A stretch of 64,000 nucleotides of DNA from Burkholderiaceae bacterium (GCA_030123545.1 CP126124.1:2480001-2544000), one strand, 5' to 3'. Positions 43,624 through 54,294 are shown, counted from the stretch's first letter. Notes: generated by a model from the sequence alone, not told the origin. A program made the numbers and translations.

Positions 43624-45444
43624 ATGAACAACAGAACCCGCCCTTCGACCGACCAAACATCCGCAGCGCCGCGCCGACATCGCTGGCTGCTGCTGCTGCC
43701 GTTGTTGCTGGCAGCGTGCAGCGCATCGGTCCCATTGCCGGAATGGCCGGCCGTGGCCCCGGTGCCTGCAGCCGCATCGCCTCCAATGCCGGCCGCGTCC
43801 AGCCCGGCGCCGGCGCAGCCGAATGAAGGAGCACCGGTGCAAGTCACGCCAATCTCGGCGGCGCCGTCCGGCGCGTCCACCACGGCGGCTGCAGCGCCGG
43901 TGACCGCGCCCTACGGGCCGGCGGTTGCCGCGCGGTTCGCCGACCCGGCGATCGTCTACAACACGCCGGGGCTGGCACCGGGGCGAACGCGCTTCACGAC
44001 GAACGAGGAACTGCAGACCTGGCTGCACCAGCTTGCGCGCCAGTCGGCGCAAGGCGCCGGCCCGAACGCAGCCGTGCTGCCACTCGGGGTATCGCAGCGC
44101 GGCGCGCCGATCGAGGCGCTGCTCGTCACACGTGCGTCGAGCACCGACTCGGCCACCGTGCTTGCCGCCGCGCGGCCGACGGTGCTGCTGATCGCACAGC
44201 AGGAAGGCGACGCGCCCGCCGGCTGCGAAGCCCTGCTCGTCGTCGCGCGCGAGTTGCTGCGCGGCCTGCTGCGACCGACGCTCGACCAGATCAACGTGAT
44301 CGTTGTGCCGCGTGCGAATCCGGACGGCGCGGCCGCCGGTACGCCGGCGACGGCCGACGGCACCGACCTGCGCCGGGACCATCTGCTGCTCAGCACTCCA
44401 GAGGCACAGGCGCTGGCGCGGGTCGCGCGCGAGTACCGGCCGATGGTGGTCGTCGATCTCGAGGAATACCCGGTCGACGGCGGCTTCCTGCGCAAGTTCG
44501 GCGCGATCCGCGGCGACGACGCGCTGCTGCAATACGCAACGACCGCCAATGTTCCGGAATTCGTGACGAAGGCTGCAAAGGAATGGTTCCATCGCCCGGT
44601 GGTCGCTGCGCTGAAGGCCGCGTCGCTCAGCAGCGACTGGTACTACAGCACCTCCACCGATCCAGCCGACCTGCGGGTCGCGATGGGTAGCATCCGGCCC
44701 GACAGCGAACGCAACGTCGAAGGCCTGGAAAACGCGGTCAGCCTGATGATCGCGACGCGCGGCGTCGGCCTCGGCCGGCTGCACATCCAGCGCCGCGTGC
44801 ACACCGACGTGACGGCCGTTACCGCAATACTGAACGCGACCGTGCGGCGCGCGAACGATCTGGTGCAACTGCGCTCGTACGTCGAACGCGCGGTCAGCGC
44901 GCAGGCCTGTACCGAAAACACCGTCGTCGATGCCGCGCCGACGCCGATGCGGCACGACCTGACGCTGATCGACCCGAACACCGGGCTGGACCGCGCCGTC
45001 ACGGTGGACTGGGACTCCGCGCTGCAGTTGCGAGCGTTGCGCAGCCGCATCCGCCCTTGCGGTTATCTGCTGTCGGCGGCATCCGCAACCGCGGCAGGAC
45101 GGTTGCGCATGCTGGGCCTGCCGGTGATGCAGGTGACCGAGCCCGGCACCGTGCTCGGCGAAAGCTATCGCCCGGCGGGGCCGGGCCAGACGCCGCCGAG
45201 CGGCGCGGGCATCGCGAATGCCGGCCCGGCGCCTGCGGTCGCCGTGAATCTGGTGCGCGGCGCGGTCGACGCGACTGTTGGCAGCTATTACATCCCGGTG
45301 GATCAGCCGCTCGGCAGCGTCGCGGTGGCGGCGCTCGAGCCCGACAGCCCGAGCAGTTATTTCGCGAATCACCTGCTCGACGACCTCAAGAGCACGACGC
45401 GCGTAATGGCGGTCCCGACGCTCGCGCTGCAGGACGCGCGCTGA
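43624..45444 (+). CDS. Lipoprotein with degenerate M14 zinc-carboxypeptidase domain
   Basis: This 606-residue protein has a lipoprotein signal (LLLLPLLLAAC, lipidated Cys about residue 32), so it is membrane-anchored outside the cytoplasm. A Pro/Ala-rich linker (about 35-95) leads to a peptidase M14 domain. In related proteins the zinc motif reads QQHGDEPAG. Here it is QQEGDAPAG (192-200), with Glu194 and Ala197 in place of the His and Glu ligands. A second site expected as DVHEY reads DLEEY (278-282). With these ligands gone, classical zinc peptidase activity is unlikely. A binding or amidase-like role is possible. Confidence 0.8.
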   Translation: MNNRTRPSTDQTSAAPRRHRWLLLLPLLLAACSASVPLPEWPAVAPVPAAASPPMPAASSPAPAQPNEGAPVQVTPISAAPSGASTTAAAAPVTAPYGPAVAARFADPAIVYNTPGLAPGRTRFTTNEELQTWLHQLARQSAQGAGPNAAVLPLGVSQRGAPIEALLVTRASSTDSATVLAAARPTVLLIAQQEGDAPAGCEALLVVARELLRGLLRPTLDQINVIVVPRANPDGAAAGTPATADGTDLRRDHLLLSTPEAQALARVAREYRPMVVVDLEEYPVDGGFLRKFGAIRGDDALLQYATTANVPEFVTKAAKEWFHRPVVAALKAASLSSDWYYSTSTDPADLRVAMGSIRPDSERNVEGLENAVSLMIATRGVGLGRLHIQRRVHTDVTAVTAILNATVRRANDLVQLRSYVERAVSAQACTENTVVDAAPTPMRHDLTLIDPNTGLDRAVTVDWDSALQLRALRSRIRPCGYLLSAASATAAGRLRMLGLPVMQVTEPGTVLGESYRPAGPGQTPPSGAGIANAGPAPAVAVNLVRGAVDATVGSYYIPVDQPLGSVAVAALEPDSPSSYFANHLLDDLKSTTRVMAVPTLALQDAR

Positions 45445-45480
45445 CCCGCACGCAGCGCGGCGCGCGATACGGAATTTGTA

Positions 45481-46203
45481 ATGATCGACCTGTACTACTG
45501 GCCCACGCCGAACGGCTGGAAGATCTCCATCATGCTGGAGGAATGTGGGCTGCCGTACCGGCTGGTACCGGTCAACATCGGCAAGGGCGAGCAGTTCGAC
45601 CCAAAGTTCCTCGAAATCAGTCCGAACAACCGGATGCCGGCCATCGTCGATCACACGCCGGCCGGCGGTGGTCCGCCGGTGTCGGTGTTCGAAAGCGGCG
45701 CAATCCTGATCTACCTCGCGGAGAAGACCGGCCGCCTGCTGCCGCGCGAACCGCGTGAGCGCGTGCAGGTACTGCAATGGCTGATGTGGCAGATGGGCGG
45801 CCTCGGGCCGATGGCGGGGCAGAACGGTCATTTCCTGCTGTACGCCCCCGAGAAGATCCCTTATGCGGTCGCACGCTACGGCAACGAAGTCAACCGGCTG
45901 TACGGCGTGCTCGACGCGCAGCTCGCGCGCACCCAGGCCTTCGTCGCAGGCAGCGCGTTCTCGATTGCCGACATCGCGATCTTTCCGTGGATCCGCACGC
46001 ACAAGGCGCAACAGGTCGCGCTGGACGACTTTCCCGCGGTGAAGCGCTGGTACGACGCGATGTTCCTGCGCCCGGCCGTCAAACGCGGTCTGGACCTGGG
46101 CAAGGACCTGCGTGCGCCGGCGCTGACCGACGAGGCGCGCCGCGCGCTGTTCGGACAGACGGCACAAAGCGTGCGCGATGCCAGCCACCATCACCACCCG
46201 TGA
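45481..46203 (+). CDS. Glutathione S-transferase family protein, YfcG-like disulfide-bond oxidoreductase
   Basis: This 240-residue protein has an N-terminal thioredoxin-like domain starting IDLYYWPTPNGWKISIMLEE, then NNRMPAIVD and FESGAILIYLAEK. The C-terminal helical domain has SIADIAIFPW. The TPNGWK motif matches the YfcG/Ure2-like group, which reduces disulfides with glutathione. Its natural C terminus ends HHHHP. Confidence 0.9.
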   Translation: MIDLYYWPTPNGWKISIMLEECGLPYRLVPVNIGKGEQFDPKFLEISPNNRMPAIVDHTPAGGGPPVSVFESGAILIYLAEKTGRLLPREPRERVQVLQWLMWQMGGLGPMAGQNGHFLLYAPEKIPYAVARYGNEVNRLYGVLDAQLARTQAFVAGSAFSIADIAIFPWIRTHKAQQVALDDFPAVKRWYDAMFLRPAVKRGLDLGKDLRAPALTDEARRALFGQTAQSVRDASHHHHP

Positions 46204-46230
46204 CCGTTTGACTCGAGGAGGAGCCCCGCG

Positions 46231-46842
46231 ATGATCGAATTCTTCTTCGACTGCTCCAGCCCCTGGACCTACCTCGCGTTCCACAACATCCAGCCGCTCG
46301 CGCGCGAACTCGGCGTGGCCGTGGCCTGGCGACCGATCCTGGTCGGTGGAGTGTTCAACGCGGTCAATGCTTCCGTCTACGCGTTGCGCGAGCACCAGGA
46401 CGCACCGAAATACCGATACATGCTCAAGGATCTGCAGGATTGGGCGCGCACCGCGGGCCTGAAGATCGTGATGCCGCCGACCGTGTTTCCGGTCAACAGC
46501 GTGCGCGCGATGCGCGGCTGCCTCTGGCTCGAACCGCAGGGCAAGCTGGTCGCGTTCGCCGCCGCCGTGTTCGAGGCCTACTGGCAGCGCGACGAAGACA
46601 TTTCGCAAGACGCGGTGCTGGCGCAGGCCTGCACCGAGGCGGGCGTGGAGCCGCAGAAGTTTTTTGCCGGCATCGCGACGCCCGAGGTCAAGCAACAACT
46701 CAAGGCCAACACCGACGAACTGATCCGCCGCGGCGGATTCGGCTCGCCGACAATGTTCTTCGGCGACGACATGTATTTCGGCAACGACCGGTTGCCACTG
46801 CTGCAAAGCGCGGTACTGCGCTCGCACGGCGCACCGGCATAG
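46231..46842 (+). CDS. DsbA-family 2-hydroxychromene-2-carboxylate isomerase-like protein
   Basis: This 203-residue protein has a thioredoxin fold with helical insert. FDCSSPWTYLAFHNI places Ser where glutathione-dependent isomerases have their active residue. GGFGSPTMFF near the C terminus carries the cis-Pro loop. These enzymes isomerise a naphthalene-pathway intermediate, but many family members have other roles. A clear GAGGAG site precedes the ATG. It follows the GST gene by 27 bp, so the two may work together. Confidence 0.88.
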   Translation: MIEFFFDCSSPWTYLAFHNIQPLARELGVAVAWRPILVGGVFNAVNASVYALREHQDAPKYRYMLKDLQDWARTAGLKIVMPPTVFPVNSVRAMRGCLWLEPQGKLVAFAAAVFEAYWQRDEDISQDAVLAQACTEAGVEPQKFFAGIATPEVKQQLKANTDELIRRGGFGSPTMFFGDDMYFGNDRLPLLQSAVLRSHGAPA

Positions 46843-46854
46843 AACCCGCAACCG

Positions 46855-47850
46855 TCAAGCGCCGATCACGACCACGGTACGCCCTTTTGCCCGCCCCTGG
46901 ATGTAGGCGTCGAACGCGGCGGGCAGTTGCGCGAACGCGATGCGGTGGCTGACGCTCGCCAGATGCCGCGGCTTCAGATCGGTCGCCAGCCGGTCCCAGA
47001 CGATCTGGCGCGTGGGGAAACCCATGTAGCCCGAGTCGATGCCGAGCAGGCTCACGCCGCGCAGGATGAACGGGTAGACGGTCGACACGAGCTTGTGGCT
47101 TCCCGCATTGCCGATGCTGGCCACGGTGCCGGCCTGCTTCATCGTCGCGAGCAGCCAGTGCAGCACCGCGCCGCCCACGTTGTCGACCGCGCCGGCCCAG
47201 GTGCCGGCCTCCAGCGCTCGGACCTTGTCGAAGTCGATTTCCGAGCGCAGCCGAACCTCCGCCGCGCCGAGACTGCGCAACGCATCGGCCTCCGACGCCT
47301 TGCCGGTCAGCGCGACGACGTGATAACCCAGGCTTGCGAGCATGTCGATCGCGAGCGTGCCGACGCCGCCGGTCGCGCCGGTCACGACGACCGGCCCGCG
47401 ATCGGGCGCCAGCCCGTTCTGCTCCATGCGCACGATCCCGAGTGCGGCCGTGAATCCTGCGGTGCCGACCGCCATCGCCTCGAACAGGTCGAGCCCGTCG
47501 GGCAGCGGCACCACCCAGCGCGCCGGCACCCGCGCGAACTCGGCATAGCCGCCGTGGTGCGACACGCCGATGTCGAAGCTGGTGCAGATCACCGGGTCGC
47601 CCGGCTTGAAACGGGGATCGGCGCTTTCGACCACTACGCCCGCCATGTCGATGCCGCCGACGCAGGGAAAGCGGCGGATGATGTTGCCGGTGCCGGTGGC
47701 GGCCAGCGCATCCTTGTAGTTGATGCTCGAGTAGTGCACCTTGAGCGTCACTTCGCCCGCGTCGAACTGCTCGCGCGTGAGCTGGGTCATGCGGCCGGCC
47801 ACCTTGCCGTCGCTGCCTTTTTCGATCAGGTATGCGTTGAATGGCTCCAT
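46855..47850 (-). CDS. acuI: Acrylyl-CoA reductase-like MDR oxidoreductase (AcuI/YhdH family)
   Basis: This 331-residue zinc-independent medium-chain reductase has a nucleotide-binding motif VTGATGGVGTLAIDMLA. It reduces acrylyl-CoA to propionyl-CoA with NADPH in family members. This fits the propionyl-CoA genes elsewhere in the window and the PHB genes next door. The hairpin at 47894-47915 separates it from phaB, so it may have its own promoter. The exact substrate is inferred. Confidence 0.82.
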   Translation of the reverse strand: MEPFNAYLIEKGSDGKVAGRMTQLTREQFDAGEVTLKVHYSSINYKDALAATGTGNIIRRFPCVGGIDMAGVVVESADPRFKPGDPVICTSFDIGVSHHGGYAEFARVPARWVVPLPDGLDLFEAMAVGTAGFTAALGIVRMEQNGLAPDRGPVVVTGATGGVGTLAIDMLASLGYHVVALTGKASEADALRSLGAAEVRLRSEIDFDKVRALEAGTWAGAVDNVGGAVLHWLLATMKQAGTVASIGNAGSHKLVSTVYPFILRGVSLLGIDSGYMGFPTRQIVWDRLATDLKPRHLASVSHRIAFAQLPAAFDAYIQGRAKGRTVVVIGA

Positions 47851-47893
47851 CGCTTTGCCTTCGGTTGTCCTGTGTCCGCCGCCCCAAATCGAA

Positions 47894-47915
47894 GAAACCC
47901 GCCGCAGCGGGTTTC
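47894..47915 (-). terminator. Hairpin terminator after phaB
   Basis: GAAACCCGC and GCGGGTTTC pair across a CGCA loop, 25 bp beyond the phaB stop codon. The arms resemble the hppA terminator. On the - strand the T-run is short, but this is the likely end of the phaC-phaA-phaB transcript. Confidence 0.7.
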
Positions 47916-47939
47916 AGTGACGAGACGCGGCGCGCTGCC

Positions 47940-48677
47940 TCAACCCATGTGCAGGCCGCCGTTCACCGAGAAGTCGGCGCCGGTCGAGTAGCCGCCTTCG
48001 TCCGACGCCAGCCAAGCGATGATCGATGCGATCTCCTCGGGCGTGCCCAGGCGCTTGACCGGGATGGTCGCGACGATCTTGTCGAGCACCTCCTGGCGGA
48101 TCGCCCGGACCATGTCGGTGCCGATGTAGCCGGGGCTCACCGTGTTCACCGTCACGCCCTTGCCGGCGAGCTCCTGCGCCAGCGCCATCGAGAAGCCGTG
48201 GATGCCCGCCTTCGCGGTCGAGTAGTTGACCTGGCCGAACTGCCCCTTTTGCCCGTTCACCGAGCTGATATTGACGATGCGGCCCCAGTTCGCCTCGAGC
48301 ATGCCGTCGACCACCTGCTTGGTCACGTTGAACATGCTGTCCAGGTTGGTCGACATCACCGCATCCCAATCGGCCTTGCTCATCTTGCGGAACTGGCCGT
48401 CGCGCGTGATGCCCGCGTTGTTGACCAGCACCGCCACCGGGCCGTGCTCGGCCTTCACCTTCTCGAACGCGGCGACCGTCGAGTCCCAGTCGCTGACGTT
48501 GCCGACCGACGCGTGGAACGTGTAGCCGAGTGCCTTCTGCTCGCCGATCCATTTGGCGTGGTCGCGGGTCGGGCCGCAGCCGGCGATCACCGTGAAGCCC
48601 TCCTTGTGCAGACGCTGGCAGATCGCGGTGCCGATGCCGCCCATGCCGCCGGTGACGTACGCTACTTTCTTGCTCAT
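47940..48677 (-). CDS. phaB: Acetoacetyl-CoA reductase
   Basis: This 245-residue SDR makes (R)-3-hydroxybutyryl-CoA using NADPH. It shows VTGGMGGIGTAICQRL, VNNAGITRD, the active-site YSTAKAG and the ending SVNGGLHMG, all typical of PhaB. It is the third gene of a phaC-phaA-phaB order on the - strand. Confidence 0.96.
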   Translation of the reverse strand: MSKKVAYVTGGMGGIGTAICQRLHKEGFTVIAGCGPTRDHAKWIGEQKALGYTFHASVGNVSDWDSTVAAFEKVKAEHGPVAVLVNNAGITRDGQFRKMSKADWDAVMSTNLDSMFNVTKQVVDGMLEANWGRIVNISSVNGQKGQFGQVNYSTAKAGIHGFSMALAQELAGKGVTVNTVSPGYIGTDMVRAIRQEVLDKIVATIPVKRLGTPEEIASIIAWLASDEGGYSTGADFSVNGGLHMG

Positions 48678-48701
48678 GACTTGCTCCTCTGATTTTCAGT
48701 T

Positions 48702-48767
48702 GCTATTGAAACCGTAGCTACAACCCATTGACCTGCCTTGGCTATGGCACGATTTTGCTAAAAATCG
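48702..48767. repeat. Composite GCTATT...TAGC / CGATTTT...AAAATCG repeat between phaA and phaB
   Basis: GCTATTGAA...TAGC starts the element. About 30 bp later CGATTTT and AAAAATCG form a hairpin across GCT (48750-48767). It is the clearest full-length copy of the repeat seen in this window. Confidence 0.75.
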
Positions 48768-48789
48768 CGCACGGCCGCGGCGAATGCCC

Positions 48790-49968
<1,179 letters not shown>

Positions 49969-49990
49969 ACGATCCTCCATGGGTTGAAAT

Positions 49991-51703
49991 TCAGGCCTTG
50001 GCCTTGACGTAACGGCCCGGTGCCGGTTCGATCGCCTTGTACTTGCCGTTGCCGTAATCCTTGGGCGCAGGAATCCGTGCGCCACCGTGGCCGGCGAGCC
50101 ATTCGGACCAGTCGGTCCACCAGCTGCCCGGATACTCTTTCGCGCTGGCGATCCAGTCCTCGACCCGCGGCGGAAATCGGTTGTGGTCCGCGATCCAGTG
50201 GCTGCGCTTCTTCTTCGCTGGCGGGTTGATCACTCCGGCGATATGCCCGGACGCGCCCATCACGAAACGCTTCTTGCCGGGCAGCCACTGGGTCGACGCA
50301 TAAGCGCCGCCGATCGGAACGATATGGTCTTCGCGCGAGCCGTAGATGTAGACCGGCATGTCGACGCGCCGCAGGTCGATCTTCTGGCCGCAGACTTCGG
50401 CCCGGCCGGGTTTGACCAGAAGGTTCTCGTGGTAGGTGTTGCGCAGATACCAGGCATAGAACGGCCCCGGCAGATTGGTCGAATCGCTGTTCCAGTACAG
50501 CAGATCGAATGCCGGCGGTGTTTCGCCTTTCAGGTAGTTGCCGACCACGTAGTTCCAGACCAGTTCGTTCGGCCGCAGGAAGCTGAAGGTCGATGCCAGA
50601 TCCTGGCCTTTCAGCAGACCGCCGTCACCCATCTCGAACTCGCGGTACTTCACCATCATCTCGTCGATGAAGATGTCGAGAATGCCGGTGTCGCGGAAGT
50701 CGAGCAGCGTGGTCAGGAACGTGGTGCTGGCCACCGGTTTTTCGCCGCGCGCCGCCAGCACCGCCAGCGCGGTGCAGAGAATCGTGCCGCCGACGCAAAA
50801 GCCCAGCGCATTGATCGTCTTCGCGCCGGTGATCTCGCGCGTGATCGCGATCGCCTTGATCGCGGCCTGGTCGATGTAGTTGTCCCAGGTCTTCTTCGCA
50901 AGCGTCGCATCGGGATTGCGCCAGCTCACGACGAAGGTGCGGTGGCCCTGCGCCACGGCGTAGCGGATCAGCGAGTTTTCCGGCTGCAGGTCGAGGATGT
51001 AAAACTTGTTGATGCAAGGCGGCACCAGCAGGAACGGCCGCTCGTACACCTTGTCGGTCAACGGCTTGTATTCGACCAGCTGGAACAGCTCGTTCTCGAA
51101 CACGACCGCGCCCTCTGTGGTCGCGACGTTCTTGCCGACCTCGAACACGCGCTCGTCGGTCATCGACACATGGCCCTGGCGGAAATCCTGCAGCAGGTTC
51201 GCGACGCCGCGCGCGATGCTCTCGCCCTGGGTCTCGATCGCCTTCTGCTGCGCGTCGGGGTTGAACGCCAGGAAATTGCTCGGCGCCGACGCCGACAGCC
51301 ACTGCTCGACGCCGAACCGGACCCGGGAGCGCGTTTTCTCGTCGCCGTCGATCGCCTCGGCCAGCGCCATCATCGTGCGCGCATTGAGCAGATAGGAGGC
51401 GGCCGTAAACGATGCCAGCGGATTCTTGCCCCAGGCCTCGGCGCTGAAGCGCCGGTACCGGTCCTTCTTGGCCGGCGACTCGCCCTGCATGGTTTCGTTC
51501 CACAGTTCGGTCGCGTCGCGAAGGTACTGCTGCTGCAGTTCCATCAGCTTGGCCGGTGCCAGCTTGATCGGCGTCGCGCCCTCGCCCGCCGCGCCCTGGC
51601 CGAGGCCCTGCATCGCTTGCAGCGCCTGGTTCCAGCCTTCGCTGAACATGTTCTGCAGGTCCTGCGCGGTACCGGTCCAGGACTCCGAGGGATTGAGCGT
51701 CAT
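49991..51703 (-). CDS. phaC: Class I poly(3-hydroxyalkanoate) synthase
   Basis: This 570-residue enzyme polymerises 3-hydroxybutyryl-CoA into storage granules. The lipase-box-like motif GFCVGGT holds the catalytic Cys, with the Asp in YGSREDHIVP and the His in GASGHIAGVINPP. I start at 51703 (MTLNPSESW), where AGGAGACAAC precedes the ATG. It heads the phaC-phaA-phaB operon. Confidence 0.96.
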   Translation of the reverse strand: MTLNPSESWTGTAQDLQNMFSEGWNQALQAMQGLGQGAAGEGATPIKLAPAKLMELQQQYLRDATELWNETMQGESPAKKDRYRRFSAEAWGKNPLASFTAASYLLNARTMMALAEAIDGDEKTRSRVRFGVEQWLSASAPSNFLAFNPDAQQKAIETQGESIARGVANLLQDFRQGHVSMTDERVFEVGKNVATTEGAVVFENELFQLVEYKPLTDKVYERPFLLVPPCINKFYILDLQPENSLIRYAVAQGHRTFVVSWRNPDATLAKKTWDNYIDQAAIKAIAITREITGAKTINALGFCVGGTILCTALAVLAARGEKPVASTTFLTTLLDFRDTGILDIFIDEMMVKYREFEMGDGGLLKGQDLASTFSFLRPNELVWNYVVGNYLKGETPPAFDLLYWNSDSTNLPGPFYAWYLRNTYHENLLVKPGRAEVCGQKIDLRRVDMPVYIYGSREDHIVPIGGAYASTQWLPGKKRFVMGASGHIAGVINPPAKKKRSHWIADHNRFPPRVEDWIASAKEYPGSWWTDWSEWLAGHGGARIPAPKDYGNGKYKAIEPAPGRYVKAKA

Positions 51704-51826
51704 GTTGTCTCCTAGCTCACCGCAATACGATACGGACGAATTTAACACCCATGCTAGCGGATGCGCAGTGCGCGAGGCAGTTTTATTTGCCGCGCCCCGC
51801 CTTCACCACCGGCGCGCCGCGGTGGC

Positions 51827-52657
51827 TCAGGCGAGCCAGATGCAGGCCGCCATCCGGCCGCTGCCGCCTTCGCTTGCCTGGTCGCGCCGGTATGAATGAA
51901 AACGAGCGGGGTTGCCGACGGTGCACCAGCCGGCACTGCCGTCATTGCCATACACGCTGGTCACGCCGAGCGCGCCGAGGCGCTGGCGTGCCAGCCCCGG
52001 CAGGTCGGCCAGCCAGCGGCTGGTGCGGCCCGGTCGAAAGCAGGCCGTCGCGGCCGGGTCGTGCGCCTCGAACGCCGCCTTCACTTCCGCGCCGACCTCG
52101 AAGCGCTCGGGGCCGATGCAAGGCCCCAGCCACGCGAGCAGTTCGATGTCCGCGCCGCGCCCTCCGCCGTCCCGCGCCAGCGCATCGCGCAGCGCGCCCA
52201 CTGTCGCCTCCAGCACCCCGGTTCCCCCGGCGCCGGCCAGGCCGCGCCAGCCGGCATGGGCCGCGGCCACCGCCCGCGCGCTGCGGTCGGTCAGCAGCAC
52301 CGGAAGGCAGTCGGCAACCAGGATCGTGCAGGCCACGCTAGAGGCAGCGCTGACGCAGCCGTCGGCCACCGCGCCGTCCGCGGTCCGCGCGTCCTGCAGG
52401 GCCAACGCAGCAACCTGCCAGCCGTGCACCTGCCGCAGAAAGACCGGGTGCGCGCCGATCGCCTGCGCAAACCGGCGCCGATTCTCCTGCACCGCCGCCG
52501 GATCGTCGCCGACATGGTCGCCCAGGTTCAGGCTCGCATACGGTGCATTGCTCACGCCGCCGCCGCGCGTGGTGCACAGCGCGCGCACCCGCGGCGGCAC
52601 CGGCCAGTCCGGCACGATCCAGTCGTGGGGCAGGCCCGCCGGCTCAGGGTTCGGCAT
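51827..52657 (-). CDS. pgeF: Peptidoglycan editing factor, multicopper polyphenol oxidase-type laccase domain (YfiH)
   Basis: This 276-residue protein has the YfiH fold. Conserved metal-site segments are LRQVHGWQV, ADCLPVLL and AHAGWRGLAGG. The family removes wrongly incorporated residues from peptidoglycan precursors and has purine nucleosidase-like activity in some members. The start at 52657 (MPNPEP) overlaps the maiA stop region by 14 bp. Confidence 0.92.
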   Translation of the reverse strand: MPNPEPAGLPHDWIVPDWPVPPRVRALCTTRGGGVSNAPYASLNLGDHVGDDPAAVQENRRRFAQAIGAHPVFLRQVHGWQVAALALQDARTADGAVADGCVSAASSVACTILVADCLPVLLTDRSARAVAAAHAGWRGLAGAGGTGVLEATVGALRDALARDGGGRGADIELLAWLGPCIGPERFEVGAEVKAAFEAHDPAATACFRPGRTSRWLADLPGLARQRLGALGVTSVYGNDGSAGWCTVGNPARFHSYRRDQASEGGSGRMAACIWLA

Positions 52658-53282
52658 CGGGACAGGCGGAAGGTTGGGCCTTCTGGAACGCATCGAGCTT
52701 CATGCAGGCGTCGAACACGGCCAGGGTGCGGGACAGGCCGTCGAAGTTCGTGTTGAAGCGCCGGCCGTTGAAGATCTGCGGCACCAGGCAGCAGTCGGCC
52801 AGCGTCGGGGTTTCGCCCCAGCAATAGGTCGATGAAGGCGCGAGTGCAAGCTCGCGCTCGAACGCTTCCAGCCCGGTGCGCACCCAATGCCGATACCAGT
52901 GGTTCTTCGCGTCATCGCTGGCATGCAGTTCGTGCACCAGGTATTTGAGCACGCGCAGGTTGTTCAGCGGATGAATTTCGCAGGCCACGGTCTGCGCGAG
53001 CGAACGCACCCGTGCGCGGCCCAGCGCGTCCTTCGGCAGCAGCGGCGGCTGTGGATGGGTTTCGTCCAGGTATTCGATGATCGCCATTGATTGCCCGAGA
53101 TGCTGCCCGTCGACCTCGAGCGTCGGCACCAGCAGCGTCGGCGACAGCGCCGCATAGTCCGGCTTCCTGTGCTCGCCCCGGACCAGATGCACCGGCACGT
53201 AGTCGTAGTCCAGCCCCTTGAGCTCGAGTGCGATGCGCACCCGGAACGAGGCGGACGAGCGGAAGTAGTTGTAGAGCTTCAT
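52644..53282 (-). CDS. maiA: Maleylacetoacetate isomerase
   Basis: This 212-residue zeta-class GST has the diagnostic SSASFRVRIALELKGL motif near residue 8-23, with the catalytic Ser pair. It isomerises maleylacetoacetate or maleylpyruvate with glutathione in tyrosine or gentisate breakdown. A fumarylpyruvate-type hydrolase at 55.9 kb could act in the same pathway. The start is at 53282. Confidence 0.92.
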   Translation of the reverse strand: MKLYNYFRSSASFRVRIALELKGLDYDYVPVHLVRGEHRKPDYAALSPTLLVPTLEVDGQHLGQSMAIIEYLDETHPQPPLLPKDALGRARVRSLAQTVACEIHPLNNLRVLKYLVHELHASDDAKNHWYRHWVRTGLEAFERELALAPSSTYCWGETPTLADCCLVPQIFNGRRFNTNFDGLSRTLAVFDACMKLDAFQKAQPSACPDAEP

Positions 53283-53366
53283 GGCCGCAAGAATAAACCC
53301 GGCCGACCGCGCCTGCGCGCGATGCGGCACGGGCCGCGTAGACGCCGGCTCCGCGCGCCACGGTTC

Positions 53367-53434
53367 GCTATGCTTTCAATAGCTTGGATTGCATGCTGTT
53401 CGCCGGCTTCTGGCCAATTCGATGCATAAAATCG
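53367..53434. repeat. GCTAT...AATAGC composite repeat ahead of the monooxygenase-like gene
   Basis: GCTAT (53367-53371) and AATAGC (53378-53383) are followed about 35 bp on by TCTGGCCAATTCGAT and AAATCG. The copy at 63371-63428 shares the TCTGGCCA part. Confidence 0.65.
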
Positions 53435-53530
53435 GCCTGCGGCACGCGCGCTGTCGCAGCGCTAGACTGTGCCGATGATGCGGCCGTTCGGCTGCACCAC
53501 CTCGCCACCCGCCCGCCAGGAGCCCAACAC

Positions 53531-53833
53531 ATGATCCTCGAACTCGCCGACATCCGCATCCAGCCCGGCCGGCAGGCCGAATTCGACGAAGCGATCGCGC
53601 GCGGCGTGCGCACCGTGATCTCGCACGCGAAGGGCTTTGGCGGCTACCAGATCTTCAAATGCGTGGAGACGCCGGAGCGCTACCTGCTGCAGATCCGGTG
53701 GGACACGCTGGAGGACCACACCGTCGCGTTCCGCCAGTCGCCGGCGTTCGCCGAGTGGCGCGCGATCGTCGGGCCGTTCTTCGCGGCGCCGCCGTTCGTC
53801 GAACACTTCAGCCTGCTGGCGCCATCGCACTGA
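53531..53833 (+). CDS. Antibiotic biosynthesis monooxygenase (ABM) domain protein
   Basis: This 100-residue dimeric ferredoxin-like-fold protein has segments ILELADIRIQPGRQAEFDEA, YLLQIRWDTLEDHTVAFRQSPAF and FFAAPPFVEHF. ABM proteins range from quinol monooxygenases to haem-degrading enzymes, so the reaction is not assigned. The region 53283-53530 upstream holds only the composite repeat. Confidence 0.85.
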   Translation: MILELADIRIQPGRQAEFDEAIARGVRTVISHAKGFGGYQIFKCVETPERYLLQIRWDTLEDHTVAFRQSPAFAEWRAIVGPFFAAPPFVEHFSLLAPSH

Positions 53834-53871
53834 CGCTGCGCGCGGCGCTACGGCCGCGGCGCGGCATCGGC

Positions 53872-54294
53872 TTACAGCACCAGTTTGCGCAACAGCGCGA
53901 TCAGCTGCTCGCGCTCGTGACTGTCCAGCGCGTCGACGATGCGGGTCTGCACGCGGCGCACTGTGCGTTTCATCTGCTGCGCCACCAACTCGCCCTGCGG
54001 CGTGACCCACAGCAGCTTGCGCCGCTTGTCCGCGGCGTCGGCCTCGCGCCGGATCAGGCCCTTGGCCTCGAGCCGCCCGATCACCGAGCCCGAAGTCGCC
54101 GCGTCGAACGCGACCCGGCCCGCCAGCGTGATCTGGTCTTCGCCCGGCCGCTCGATCAGCGCGTTCAGGATCGCGAACTGCACCGGCGTGATGTCGAACT
54201 CGGCCGCTTCTTCCATGAAGATCGCGACCGAGCGCTGGTGCGCCCGGCGGATCAGGTGGCCCGGCGCATGCTCGAGATCGAAGCCCTTTGCCAT
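53872..54294 (-). CDS. MarR-family transcriptional regulator
   Basis: This 140-residue winged-HTH protein has FDITPVQFAILNALIERPGEDQ, SGSVIGRLEAKGLIRRE and the wing DKRRKLLWVTPQG. It is divergent from the FAD-dependent oxidoreductase at 54375, leaving 80 bp for a shared control region. MarR proteins usually repress the divergent gene until a phenolic ligand binds. Confidence 0.92.
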   Translation of the reverse strand: MAKGFDLEHAPGHLIRRAHQRSVAIFMEEAAEFDITPVQFAILNALIERPGEDQITLAGRVAFDAATSGSVIGRLEAKGLIRREADAADKRRKLLWVTPQGELVAQQMKRTVRRVQTRIVDALDSHEREQLIALLRKLVL

